NCBI GenBank assembly: GCA_029721515.1
Contig: CM056570.1
Location: 4,410,533 to 4,474,532 of the forward strand
Reading direction: 5' to 3'
DNA: 64,000 nt
DNA from: Synanceia verrucosa
Taxonomy: Eukaryota > Chordata > Actinopteri > Perciformes > Synanceiidae
The stretch's first letter is position 1. Every line of letters begins with the position of its first letter. This document shows positions 23,701 to 36,395 of the stretch, in pieces. Both the position numbers and the translations under genes were made by a program. Below the pieces are notes generated by a model that searched no databases, had not been told where the DNA came from, and saw only the letters and a program-made list of their open reading frames with translations.

Positions 23701-26450
23701 CAGACACACATCAAAACGCAGGTAAACGAGCGGTCAAACGTTTCAGCCAAGTCAGAAAAGAAGAGACAAAAAGAAATAATGGGATGCTGCTGAGGCTTTG
23801 AAGGTATAAGTCTTTCCCCTTCACTTTTTCACAGGACTCAGCAGGTTGCTTCAGTGGTTCGTCAAAGGTAATTGCCCTGAAATTTACTGCTTTCAAAGCA
23901 AGAGCACAATTAATCATTTGGCCCACAGTGAATTGCAGCAGCATTGGACTTTCTGCTGACCCATAAACGTCTCCGCTCACGCTACGCAGTAAGCACAAAA
24001 GACACTACTACTGTACAGCTGTGCTCTGATACCAGTCTGTGAGCTTCAATGTCATGAATTTGACTCCCCTTTTCTCTCTTTGCATCCCTCTGGTGGTGTA
24101 CAGTTTCCCTCTCTGTGAGCTGTGCTCCCATTGATTTTTTTTTTTTTTTTTTTTTTTTTTACAACAAGGACAGCATCAAGCTAATACTCCAGCTGTGTAA
24201 CCAAATACTCAGTGCGAGTGACTCTGCTGCATATATCAGAGTGGTTTTTATACCCAGCAGCCATTGCATCATTCCATTAAACTTTATAATGTATGCATCT
24301 CCATAAAAAAGAGATTACATATTGGTTCCCCTAGAAACATGGCAACGCTCCAGTGAGGGCTGATCTGTTTCAGGCCATGTCCTATTGTCTCTAAGATAGT
24401 GATGATAACATAGATGAAAAAATATATATATCTTTAAGCTATAGCTCTTTAATCAAGATCTTTAATGCTTAAACATTATTATTATTGTTGTTATCCATAA
24501 ATTTTCGAATTTACTGCTTTAAAAAAAACTGAAAAAATGTATTTTTCATCTCTGAACAGAAAAATGTGTTTTAGTGGTTGTATGTTATTCTGGATTCATT
24601 TCTGACTTCTCAGAGGATTCCAGTGTTTGAGTATAAAAATTCCTCACTCCTGTTAAAATGGTGAAGCGTAGGGAACTAACTCAGAAAGAAAGCTGTTCAT
24701 GATGCTGCATGAAATTTGAGACAAACAGGGCAGGTGGTCTAATACATTTGTTTAGCACTGTAACCCTCACTGGACTGTCAAAACATGGTGGACTCTATTA
24801 AGAATCCCTTATGAAGACATGAAGGACTGTAAGCTAATGAAAACACAACCATTCTTATTTTATAGTCCATTTCAGCTAAACAGATCATGTGAGATGTTAC
24901 AGAATAATCTTTAAAATGGCAGAGCTGGGTAACACAAAATAATATGAATGTTGCAATATGAGACGAGATGATATAGCTTAAAAGCTTTTTTCTTATCTTC
25001 GTCTCAAAGTGATATGATTTCAGCAGGTTTGGCCCAAAGAACTCAATATTAAGACATTTCCAGGCGTTAAATTGAAAGGTTAATACAGAGCAAGGTGGCA
25101 AAAGAAAACATTCAGTGTCATCATTTCCTAATTTTACGCTGCATGCCATATTATCACATTTAAGTGACTTCTTGGTCACATGCAGCATCTACAGATAATA
25201 ATAATAAAGAAAAGACAGCTTATCAAAGGAGGTGACAACACCATTACAAATCACTGTGAGAGTGAATAGTGTATGTTATTGTGGGGCTCACCTGTCTTCA
25301 TTGTGACCAAACACTCCTGACTGATTGGTATGGAGCGAGGCCTCGATAGCACATCTGCCAACGCCTCCACAATGCACTTCATCACCTGCATATGCAAATG
25401 AAAAGACTCAAAAACCTTTTCCTGTCACAATCTGCTGTAGGATGCTGCTACAACTCCTTCACTTGGTGAGGGTTTTATTGGAATAAATCAACGCAACTTT
25501 ACAGATTAAATTCATCTTTTAATGCTGCTCTGGTGCCAACTCACCCACTAATTCAAAGATGAAAAACTCTCAGATAAGAGATAAAAAAAAAAAAATTAAA
25601 AAAAATTAAACTCCCATTGAGCTTTCAGTGTCAAGCCAGTCCCACATGCCTGGTGATTTTTCACTTTTCAAAGCGCTCTGCCTCTGCCTGCCAGATCTAT
25701 GAATATCCCCTTCACACCCTCAGCTCTCCGAACCTTATTCTAGAACCTCCCTCTCCCCTTCTCTTCATCTCTCTCTATCTGTCAATCAAGATGTGAAATG
25801 GATCCAGTGATACCTAATCCCAGAGATAAACTCTCCTCATCACTCTAAAATTGATTTGATTTTCACAAGGTCAGACTGAGATTACCCTCAGTTGAGAAGA
25901 CACTTAAGGGAGTTAAATTGCTTGGATTAAGTATTTTTAATCACTGCTTGACAGGCAGAACAAATCATTAATAGCAAATATATACTTCCACAGTAATACT
26001 AACATCTATAAATAAAAAAATAATAGTGCATTTACCTTTACGTCCTCATTCTCCAGCTGACTTGGAGTCACTGGCAATGACAGAACTGCAAGATAAGCAA
26101 GAAAAGCTGCATCATCCTGAAGGATTGCCATTATTTCTAGAATCCCTAATGATGCATTGTTATTGTCACTGTTACTAAAACACACAGCTGCTGTCTAAGT
26201 GACGGACTAAATGAGCCAAAAGGTGCAGGTGAATCCGCTCCATCTTCCTCCGCAATTAAAACCTGCGTGTGTGTCGCTGTCCTTGGTGCTGAATCTCCAG
26301 CGCACATCTCTCTTGTAACAAACCATAACATATGAAAGCACAGCTATAACCTATAAAAGCACGACTATAACGCATAAAAAGCATGATGCTACTTCTTTCC
26401 TTACCGCAGCTGGACAGTATTGTCAAGGCGAGGAGTCCTTTGCCGATCAT
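20373..26450 (-). CDS. chga: chromogranin A (secretory-granule prohormone)
   Basis: Acidic granin of neuroendocrine dense-core granules; drives granule formation and is cut into peptides. Coding exons, in gene order: 26405-26450, 26036-26085, 25292-25385, 23614-23682, 23426-23512, 22267-22551, 21164-21567, 20373-20456. These give 372 aa with consistent phases. The signal peptide is about residues 1-18 (start MIGKGLLALTILSS). C36 and C57 keep the 21-residue spacing of the human disulfide loop, followed by SILRHHNFLKELHEIAVQG. The middle exons are Glu/Lys-rich with many dibasic sites (KKR, EKR, KRW). The last exon ends IESELENVAQKLHEMRRG, matching the conserved granin C-terminus. The exon 6/7 junction creates an extra Cys codon, which is unusual. 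The middle part is poorly conserved, as expected for fish. No catestatin-like block was recognised. Confidence 0.95.
20672..20707. repeat. poly(T) run in chga intron 7
   Basis: Thirty-six consecutive T. On the chga strand this is poly(A). A second long T run lies at 24135-24160. Confidence 0.95.
20925..21140 (+). repeat. dispersed teleost repeat in chga intron 7
   Basis: Blocks in order: ggacagaggctaggctagct, gtttcccctgttcccagcc, tttatgctaagctaagctaa, accgtacagacatatg, gtggtatcaatcttctcat. I recall this chain of blocks as very common in fish introns. A weaker copy lies at 7825-7905. It ends only about 25 bp from the donor of chga exon 7. Class unknown to me; no coding capacity. Confidence 0.6.
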
Positions 26451-26661
26451 GTTTGGATGCGCGTCAAGCTCTCCAGGAATAGAAAGATAGCGAAGCTTTT
26501 TCAGAAGGGATTTTCTCCTCTCTGCGGACACAGTCAGCTGGATTTTACGGACGCATCCTGAACTAAACTTAGTCTCTCTGTATTTCTGGAGAGCTAGATT
26601 TCCTGCAGCATCAGACCCGGCAGCCTCCGTCCTCTCCACCGACCTCACCGCAGCAGCGCTG

Positions 26662-26703
26662 CTTCTTATAGCTAGAGGATGATGGGGGCAGGAAGTGACA
26701 TCA
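26662..26703 (-). promoter_or_regulatory. chga: chga promoter: TATA box and CRE-like site
   Basis: On the minus strand tataagaag (26670-26662) is a TATA box. A CRE-like palindrome (tgatgtca, 26703-26696) lies 25 bp upstream of it. Transcription would start near 26640, giving a 5' UTR of about 190 nt. Mammalian CHGA promoters are driven by a CRE shortly upstream of a TATA box, so the same layout here supports conserved cAMP/CREB control. One base differs from the full CRE consensus. Confidence 0.6.
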
Positions 26704-27149
26704 TCCTGGTGCAACTTATCACCAGTCTACCTGATCATACACCTCGAGGTTTTGCCAGGGCGTGTACATGTTTATAGAGCCCACCACAGTTATATGAAAG
26801 TACAGCATTTTATTTCATTTTATTTTATTTCTTCCTGTCATTTGTCTTCAAATTAAAACAATTACTAATTAGCGCAGCAGATTTTCACTGTTTTAAACCT
26901 CATCATTTATAAGTCATGTCCATAGTCCAAATAGTAAAAATAATTTTTATTTATTTAATCATTATGTTCGATTTAATTCCATTTGCCATTAAAAAGACAG
27001 TTCTTTTCTTTTTTTAACATAGACCTACTGTAAATATGTATTATTATTTTTTTATTACATATAAATTCACTGTAAATTGTGTCTGCTGCTGTGGCGGGTG
27101 AATAAAAAAATATTCTACTTTATTAAAGTTTTGGACTATCCTGCAGTTC

Positions 27150-27350
27150 AAAGATTCAAAGGTTTAAAGTGTTTATTGTCATGTGAAACAGTAAGGAAAC
27201 ATGTTTCCCTGCACAATGAAATACTTCCTTTCCTATCCATGATGGAGGCCGAGCAATAAATCAAAGTGTAAAATAGAAAAGATAATAATATAGATAAATA
27301 AATGCAGCTTAAAGGCCTTTTTAAAGTCAGCGAAGTGAAAATACACAATA
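27150..27350 (+). repeat. dispersed repeat fragment
   Basis: Contains aaagtgtttattgtcatgtg, then gtttccctgcacaatgaaat. I recall this head-and-middle pattern from a common fish interspersed repeat. It has no reading frame of note. Boundaries are approximate. Confidence 0.45.
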
Positions 27351-28982
27351 TATATACTACAAAAATATGGGCTGTGCGAAAAGATCAGCATCAACATCAG
27401 TATGCGCAATATTGAGCACAGAGTGTGTACTCATGTACTCAAGTGCAAAAAAAAAGAGGTAGTCCATGATGAGGAGTCTACAGGCAGGGGGAAGAGCTGC
27501 TTATAAAACAACAGGGTCAAGCAGGCGTTTACAATTCAATACATATTTAAAGTCTCCATTATGCTGTGTTTTCCCAATGCAACATGAAGCTCCGTCATCC
27601 TGCTGTATTTGCTGACCACATTGCTGTCTTGACTGAATGCGTTGCTAGGCAACGGGTTATTGAAAATGACTGCTGTCATGGTTGAAACTGTGCCGACACT
27701 GATCAGATCAATGAAAAATAAAAAATAAAGACAAGGCAGCATCTAGCTTTCTTTTCAGAGACATAATAGGAAGTGTGTGACACGACATAAAATAAAAAGC
27801 ATATGTTCAGAATTATATAGATAGACAGATACTTAATAAATATATCAATATGTGATAAAGTGACTATTAAGATGTTTCAAATTGCAGCAACACTTTATAA
27901 TAAGGTTATAAAGCATGGTTATGTTAAGCATGAATACTGTAGGCTATGTCATGAATTCCTGTTGCTCACTACCAATAAATGATCAAATCACTTTGACTTT
28001 ATGGGATTAATTAACACTTATTTCTAGGCCTGCAACGGTATCGAACCAGACATGCTGGCAACATTAATATCATGATCCCAAGAGGATGAATCATAGTTCA
28101 GGTTTTCTGATCCATCTGATTTGGATGAAATATTAATACATGTAGGCCTATGAAGTGACTGTAAAATTTATATTATTCTAAAAAGTTACCAAATGGCCTA
28201 CAGTCACAGTTTATTCTATTAGAAAGAGATGTATTGTACTGTATATGCAACCAAACTTATGGTACATCCTGTAATGTCTTTTCCCTCGTCAGAGCCGAGC
28301 ACCAGATGTAGAGCCTGAGGTCATTTTTCTTTTGTTACTGACACATTCATTAAAAAAAAAATAAAGAGACAAAGAGGATTTCCAATGTGTGTTTTGGACT
28401 GTTTGCTGTTTCAAATGTCCTTCTGAGATCCCAAAGCCCTCATTATGCTTTCAGGGAGACAATAAAGGCCACTTTGCGTCAGTTCCATATTTATGACCGC
28501 ATTAACCAACGAGGGCATTGTTTAAACATGAAGAGAAGGTTTTCTTTGAATGCAATAATAACGTTATTATGACATTCATTGAAATTCAGCTTGATGCAAC
28601 ATTCAAGAGAAATCGTAAAAAACAGGGACATGGACATATATATATTTTAGATCCTTTAGAACTGGAGAAGATTTCACTAAACAAACACATTAAAATGGAT
28701 TCAAAAGCCTTTTGCCTGCATTATATAAGACATGTTTACCTTGAAAACAATCCCATTCTGCTGTATACAATTCACCCTGCATGGTTTTCATCCCCATTCA
28801 ACAGCTAAATTATCATTTGTGAGCAAACCAGAGCTATGCTGAATATAGCATCCACCTGCTCTCATAAATAAACAGTGAGTCCTCTACATACTGTACTGGA
28901 CCCTCTTTAAGAGAGCAGATGGATAGGGAGCTCATCTGTACGTTGAATGGTAAACTACAACGACTCTTCTATATATACACAC

Positions 28983-28983
<1 letters not shown>

Positions 28984-29058
<75 letters not shown>
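28984..29058. repeat. (TA)n microsatellite
   Basis: About 75 bp of pure alternating TA, the longest in the window. Confidence 0.95.
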
Positions 29059-29060
<2 letters not shown>

Positions 29061-30252
29061 CTGTTGGGTCTGTCTGCCTCTTCTAGTGCTCAGCTCATAG
29101 TGATGCAGAGAAGTGAAAGTAGGCCAGCAGCAGGAACAGACGTGTGACTAAACTACATCTGGTCTGAAAAGTCACGGCTCTGGTAACATTTACTGTGGGC
29201 AATATGGATGACAAATCTGTTTCCATATTTAAATCATTTTGACTGTGCATCTAAACTATAAGTTGCTGAAATTTAAGTCCTGTCATCCTCCAAGGGAAAT
29301 TTTAACTGCAGTTTCAGTCTAACCAAAAATGAGCACTGAATGCACTTTGTTAATATCAGGAAAAAATCTCAATATTTGGGGGGAAAGAAAAAAAAAGAAA
29401 AGAAAAAAAAAGGAAAGAAAAAAAGGAAAGAAAAAAAAGTTAATTTCAGTTTTTGGGCAAAGTTTAATTACTTTAATGTTTAATCATATCACAATATTCA
29501 TACTTCATGCTTCCCTTGTTACAATTTATAATTAGGTCGTACAGTGGAGTTAAAGCAGCATTTTTTCTTAAAATAACACCTACTGTGTGATGGACCGACC
29601 CTTTCTGACAACCAAAGTTTTAAGAGACAAGTTTCATTTCAGCTCTTTTCTTGGATGGTAGTTTAAATTTTTTTGATGGCATCAAAATCATTTACTGTTG
29701 GAAGAAAAGTAAAAGAAGAAGAAGTGGGTTTTAGGTAATTTGATGCAATTTTCTGACAGTACACAATAAACCTCTGTGTTGCTTTTTTAATACTGATATA
29801 TTGTAAATATATAAAACCTTTTCTACTGTTAATATGAGAATCACACAGATATGCAATATATGAAATCATTTTTGAGGGAAGACTCCACCCTGACTGATGT
29901 TAGATTCCTGGGAAAGTAGTAAATAATAACTAAGAAATGTATGGTTATCTAACTAGCTGACTTTATGATACAATAATTATATCTGGAGATATTAGCTCAG
30001 CACCGGCTAGCGAGCTTGGATTTATTCACCATAAGGATCTGCGGTGATGTTATGTGACATTTATGTTGCAGTTAAATCAAGAGTGATGTTAGAACTTGAA
30101 AATAAAGCTGATCGTATGCACAAATACCAAGTCTGTATTGGTGCTTCCTCCCCCTTAAAACTTCAATCATGACAAATTTGTAGTCTGTTATGATTTAATT
30201 ACCAGATAATGCGTACGCGTGCATATCCCATGTGTACATGATACTGATATTC

Positions 30253-30254
<2 letters not shown>

Positions 30255-30300
<46 letters not shown>
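30255..30300. repeat. (TA)n microsatellite
   Basis: About 46 bp of alternating TA followed by a T run, just beyond the likely 3' end of the plb1-like gene. Confidence 0.95.
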
Positions 30301-30309
<9 letters not shown>

Positions 30310-30363
30310 TAAACAAATTAGACAACACTCTTAAAAGAGGTGTCTTACCCCAGTTTCCCTTAT

Positions 30364-30369
30364 TTTATT
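30364..30369 (-). terminator. candidate poly(A) signal of plb1-like gene
   Basis: aataaa on the minus strand, about 275 bp after the stop codon. It is the first match downstream that I saw. Confidence 0.5.
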
Positions 30370-30642
30370 CTAAGGGATGATGAAGTAAAAGGAAAAGAGA
30401 AACAAGCAGCAATGGTTTCATCCAGAAAAGCTTCTCAACAACAGCCACCTCCACCTGCACCTAAAGATGAAATATTTAGGCTGCAGGATTCATGGTGACG
30501 TTATTTTCAGAGTGTAGAACCACAGTCATTTCCTGTATGCTGCCATCAGGGGCCACAGAAAGTTTAACAGGGTGGCTCTCCATTGAGGCTCTGTGTCACC
30601 TCAGCAGTAACCAGCGTTGGCTCTCTTGTGTCTAAGTGAAAG

Positions 30643-33600
30643 CTACATACGTCTGAGATGTACCAAACCCACAAGCAGCAGCAGGGCGACGGTGGCCTGC
30701 GACAGAGCGTCAGACTGCAGAGGAGGCTGACCTGACTTCACTCCAACCGGTCGGGTGAAGATATACGGGTGTTCCTACGGAGGAGACATGGAGAATACAG
30801 GAGGTTATCATCACTTTCTGCTGTGCTTCCAAACACATAAAAAATATTATTACGGAATAAAATCCCAGAGGTACTCTATAATAAACTGACATTTTTTTTC
30901 TGATGAACATCAGTACTGAACTAGGCAGGTAACAGATGGTAGATTTCGGCTCAGTGTTTAATAAATACAGTAAAAGGAACGGTTAACTCCAGAGCAATGG
31001 TGGCCTGGGATTTATTACCAGGCTTTTTAATTTCAGATAGAAGTTGCTTTAACAAAAAAAAAAAAAAAGGTAAAATATTTGTATATATATGGGATACCTT
31101 GAAGGAAATTGCTGAGTGCTTCTCATTGGTAATCAGAGTTATCTTGTAATTCCAAAAGGTAAGGAGAGTTCTGTTTTTGTCTCTCCACTTTTCTTTTCTA
31201 TTTTTTTTGGTTGTATTTTTTATTTTTATGCATCAGTCTATTTTCTTTCAAGAAGTGAAAAAGAGAGCAACGGTATGAAAGTTGTTATGTGGTAGTGTTG
31301 TATGTAGGTATATGTTTTAAATGAAAACATTGGTTGAAAATGTAATTTGAGGACCCCAGGAAGACTAGTTACTGCATATTTGTTGTATCTAATGGTGGAT
31401 CCAAATAAACAAAACAAAAATTATATGCTCTTTCATCACACTCCATCCAATCATCCATTAATTAATGTTTAAATAACTTCAATGTATTTATTAATTTCCC
31501 TTATCAGCTCTTATTAGATCCACCAGGCTGAGATGTTTGAGCTTCATTGAAACACAAAATAGTACATATACAGTATATTTCATGCATAACTTTAAAAAAT
31601 GGCAATAAATTCCAGACTGGAGGTGATTATTTTAAGACCACAGAAAGATTATTTTCAGATAGTAGAATCAATTTTCACCTCAATAGTATGAAATTACGAT
31701 AAAAACTTTTTCAAACTCAGTATAACACACCATCCATCCATCTAGCAGTATTGTTGTAGTGAGACATGTCTTACCAAGGGTGGACAGATGAGAGCGATGG
31801 GATCAGAGAAGCTGCTCACCATCATCTTTCCTCCTTCAGGCTGAAACTGTGAGCAAAAAAAGAAAGTAAAATAAAAAGTTTTATCTCTGATTTTTTTTTT
31901 TGTGTTTCTAATAGTGTTTACTTTAAAAATACTAATAAAAGAAAAATCTGCCCTTAATTTTGACATTTCTTCACACAAGAAATCTTTCTGGATGACGGCC
32001 AATAGTTGACCTTTAACCTCCTGTGCCATTAAATACAGCCCATGTGAATTATTCATCACCATGTTGTTCCACAGCCCCTTGGCCAGCTCCTCATGCCCCT
32101 TTATGGTGAAGTGGAAGCAGTCGTGAGTGAAGAAGGTCATATCGATCTTCCCATCCTGCTCAGAGAGATAAAACACACACAGGTGTCGAGTTAATGAGGG
32201 AGCGGTGAAACGTGACCGCTCGCTCATCCTCAGCCTCATGTTAACAAAGCCAAGCGCTATAGCTCTCAAGGTCTTAACGATTCAGTCATGACTGTGCAAC
32301 GTTTCACGCTGATTCATCTCCGGAGAGCAGACACCTCGGCCATGTTGATATTGTTGTGGCCTTTGGAGTGAGGATGGATTACCTGGAGGCGGGGAGGGTC
32401 AGCGTGTTTCAGAAAAGGCTGAAGAACGACGGCGAAGTCGTTCCTGAAGAAACGGTCACCGTACAGCAGCAACTCAAGTCTCTTCTGCGGATGGGAGTAG
32501 CATGAAAATCAATTCAGAACAGCAGCAATCATGCAAATTACTTACAAAGAGGCTTTAACTTGAATGCAACATGTACTGGTTTGGGCCCATGCACCACTTT
32601 GTACATTATAGTGTTTGACTAGAGGACTAGTGAGTTATGATCTTGAACAATGGTTGATTCAATATGTTGTTTCCTCATTCAAAACAACATGTACAGTCTA
32701 TAAACATAGAGCTATAAAGTGTACCTGGAACTCCAGATTGACGTTGACCAGCTCCTGAAGCTCAGGAGACCGAGCTACTGGCTCTATCAGGCATGAGCAG
32801 AAAGACCTGAGTTAGAGTGAAGGAGAGTAAACAAGTCAAGTTACAGTTTGCATCCATGTCTGTCCAAAATGTCATCATGTATCCTGATGAAGAAGTGGCA
32901 AAATTACAGCACCAAAATCTAGTCACTTCATTTTGGGTCCAAGTGGAAGTTTGTTTTTCATAACTTGAAATATTTGTCACAAGCTGCCTCCATTCTCAGT
33001 GTGTCCTCTAGAAGCTTCGAGCTTCGACTGCACAACTGTACAGTACGTGAACATTCAGACTGAAGACAAGCAAAAATAAATCCTCCCTCAGCAGCTTCTA
33101 GTGTCTGACTCAGTGAAGGTCAAACATCACAGTGAAGTAACAATGAACAAAACACAATTTTGAGCAGCGGAGGATTTTAAAAAGTACAGTGTGTAGGAAA
33201 ACTAGGCGCTCTCCGCTCACTCCTCCTTTTGCAAGCCTGTGGACCATGGTAACGCTGTTCACATGCAGGTCATTCAAAAACACAAGTGTAGGGGTGATAG
33301 AAGTCAGATGGTGGCTGGTGGTGCCACAGTTTTGAAAAACAAAACATTGTGAGGCAACATGGTGGACTTCTAAGCTGACAAAACCACAACACCTCTTATT
33401 AAAGAAATACTCTATTCCATATCTGCAACTAGATGCACCAAAAATGTTGAACGCTGTTCTTTTAAGGGTCGTGGAAACATTCATGTTAGCAGTGAGCGGC
33501 TCACCTTTGGAGAAGGCACCCTGGGGTCGGCTTCTGCACCTCCCTCAGAGTCTGCATGGGCAGGATCTGAACAACATTAACGATCATACGAGGGACCTGA

Positions 33601-36135
33601 AGCAAAACAGAGACGATGCTCTGCAGTGAATTCCAGCACCACACTGAACACTCTCTAAGACCAACTAGGTCTCATCTCTTTACCTCATTCATAAGCATTT
33701 CCAAGGAGACGGTGATGTAGTGAATGAAGTTATCCGCTGAAAACAGAGCCTAGAGAGAACACAGAGACTCTGCAGACACTAATGACCTGTTTTACTGAAC
33801 CAAACCCATTTGAAAAAAAAAAAAGACAGACCTTATCTTTGCAGTAATCACATATATCATTCATGCCCATGAGGATGGTCAGTAGCTTCCAGTCCTCCTC
33901 GAAGTTCAAACCCTACAGGAAGCAACAACAGGGGGGTCAGAGTTGAAATGTGGTGAATAAAAAACAGGTTCAGGGACATGTTAGGCTGCAGGATATGTCA
34001 CTTTCCATTTGTTGAGTTTAAATACCAGATATAAACTGTCTTCTACATTTGTTGTTACATTTCAGAGAAAATAGGGCATTACTGCACCTCGTAGCCTCTC
34101 AGTGTGTCGATCAAATGTCTCGTCTGGCTGGGGAGGTTGCTGGAAAGACAGAACAACAACAACATAATGAATAATTAATATCATATAAAACAGAAGGTCA
34201 CACTGTTGGTGTCACACTGATGAGTCATTACAAAGTGTTGTGTCCAGTCACAGCCAGGTTGAATCCTGTTTCGCTGATATGAGCCTGCATCCCATGAATC
34301 GTCTTGCCAGGAGCGGCACCGAGTAGACTGGGATTAAACAGCTTGATGATGTCTAAAAATCACAATTTAAAAGAAATGTGTAACGATGATATATTGTTTA
34401 TATACAATAAATGCAACCCAATAATATGAAGAGATATAGGAGTCTTCATCTGTGACTGAAACATCTTACTTGCCAAAGTAATGACATGCTCAAATGACCC
34501 GTAGCCTCCGATGCTTGAGGATGAAGAAATATCAAAGAATTAGTTATCAAATATTCTGGCTACATGCAGGGCATGGTTAATATCCCTGCAAAAGATCTGT
34601 TACAGGTTTTCACGGATGATTTCTGTCACCTCCAAGACACGTGACGAAACTCAATGGGAATCCCGAGGACAGTGGTGGCGTTGGCGCCGATGGCCGTCTG
34701 AAAAAGAAAGACAACGTCTCATAAAAACATGATCAGAAATGCAGAGTAACATCTTGAATATCATCTTGAATCAGAAATATTCTGTGTTTGTGTTTCTAGG
34801 AGGTGAATCCATCATTATCTGGTACTTTCCACTCAGAATATTTAACACTGTTTAGCCAAAGAAAGCTAGTTGTGATTTTAACTGTATATTACATTACTTG
34901 TATTGTGTTACCATTGAAGCTAAAGAAAACAAAAATATCACCTACTGTGAGTGAATCTCCTAATGCTGCGATGACTTTGATATCTGCCGCCTTCACAAAT
35001 TCAACTAGACCAAAGAGTGAAAGGAATCTGTTAATCTACAGTTTCAACTCTTGGGTAAAAGGTTGATTTGGACGCGACCTTGACGGACCTGAGGAGGGGA
35101 CGGAGGGAGAAGGACTCATGTCTGGACACTGGAACAAAGGATGCTTGAAGCTCAACGGTCGAGTTTTCTCTGGAAACTCCTGAGAATCAAAAGAGATAAA
35201 TCTCACTGTCAGATCAAACATTTTAATTATTTTCAGACACTGACTAAATGTGCGTCTCTTAGGCAGTTTATGTCTCCTATAACTCACCTTCAACCTCACT
35301 GCTCCATGTCTTCAGTCTGATTGTTGCGTGCATGTTTTAAATTCCTCCTGACATTTTGTTTTTGTTGTTTTTAATTTGTCCAGTTGTGTCTCTTAAATAA
35401 TCAAATTTAATCTTTTTTTCAGATTTACTGTTTTTAAATGACAGTGCATATGGTGAAATTAGGAGCGCTGCACCATGTGGTGCTTAAGACAACTTACTAA
35501 CAGTTAAGAGTTTAAAAAAAAAACATATATATGGTAGGAATACATAAGTAATATTTACAGTATTTTTCAGTAAGGCACGTCCATAATATTGTTTAAAAAA
35601 AGCGTGTCAGTTAAGGCCTTGAAGTCAAAATAAGCTTTAAATGATGAACAAAAAATTCTGCCATGAGGAGTAAATTTTGTCAAACAAGAACAGTATTTTT
35701 ATTTTTATGTTCAGTGCTAAAAACAGGTGCACTCAGTACCTTGTTGAGGGCCTCCTTGCTGTAGTGTCCTATGCCCTCCTCATACTCCCACCACCAGTCA
35801 CTGCCTTAAAGAGAAGAATTAATGTCCATCTGAAATAAACTGCTTCTTCACATGCTTTCATCAATTTATCAGCAAGATTTCCTTGAACAGCACAAAAACA
35901 AGCTCTTTTAGAAAGTAATGTCAGTCTTCACTGATATGACTGTTCTCATTATCAGATCATAACATTATAAACACCATAATCAATTTAAAGAAAAAAAAAA
36001 GCCTAGTTTCAGGCTGTGGTAACAATAAATACACAGTCTCACTTGTGCTCAGCCCTCCTGCTTGTTCTAGCACTTACCTTTAACAGAGCAGGACGTGAGC
36101 ATACATGTTGCCACGGTGATCCAAAGCCACTCCAT
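30643..36135 (-). CDS. phospholipase B1-like, single GDSL repeat
   Basis: GDSL/SGNH esterase of the PLB1 family, which deacylates phospholipids and retinyl esters at the cell surface. Coding exons in gene order: 36078-36135, 35740-35804, 35089-35179, 34946-35004, 34630-34697, 34470-34513, 34232-34352, 34088-34139, 33832-33912, 33684-33749, 33505-33596, 32725-32806, 32383-32484, 32060-32155, 31775-31846, 30643-30774. They give 426 aa. The SGNH blocks are all present: GDSL (Ser89), GG (116-117), GMND (Asn204), and DCFH (Asp339, His342), so the enzyme should be active. The N-terminus is a signal peptide (MEWLWITVATCMLTS). A hydrophobic C-terminal stretch (ATVALLLLVGLV) could be a short anchor or a GPI signal. 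Mammalian PLB1 has four such repeats and this gene has one, so it may be a separate paralogue. The acceptor of exon 2 was chosen for phase. Confidence 0.9.
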
Positions 36136-36389
36136 AGTAGTGCGTATGGGCCAGTCAATGGTCGCCCCTGCAGACCGCACAATGTGATGCTCGGCTTTAC
36201 AGCGCGGCCGCTTTGTCTCTCCCACCGTGTGATGCTGAGTGACAACCTGCAGGTCCACTGAGAGCCATTCAGTCAACAACAATGACAAACATTTCACAGC
36301 TTTTCACTGGGACACATGAATAAAATCTGATCTTTACATTCAAACAATGGAGGAAACATTCAAAACAACCACTAAATATCCATATAGCA

Positions 36390-36395
36390 TTTATT
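36390..36395 (-). terminator. sel1l: candidate poly(A) signal of sel1l
   Basis: aataaa on the minus strand about 1.5 kb after the sel1l stop. If used, sel1l would end about 250 bp before the plb1-like start codon, a very tight tandem arrangement. Other signals cannot be excluded. Confidence 0.4.

Larger units (their letters stand above)
26760..30300. other. intergenic region between plb1-like and chga
   Basis: No exon found. Contains a repeat near 27150-27350, a long (TA)n tract at 28984-29058, an A/G-rich tract at about 29380-29440 and a second (TA)n ending at 30300. Short ORFs over these are not protein-like. Confidence 0.5.

Noticed and set aside
26256..26714. 152-aa ORF across the chga start
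   Set aside because: It begins in the promoter and reads through the 5' UTR and the first donor. The signal peptide start at 26450 fits the gene model.
28947..29147. 66-aa ORF with YIYIYI repeats
   Set aside because: It is a translation of the (TA)n microsatellite.
31742..32269. 175-aa minus-strand ORF
   Set aside because: It joins two real plb1-like exons through an unspliced intron.
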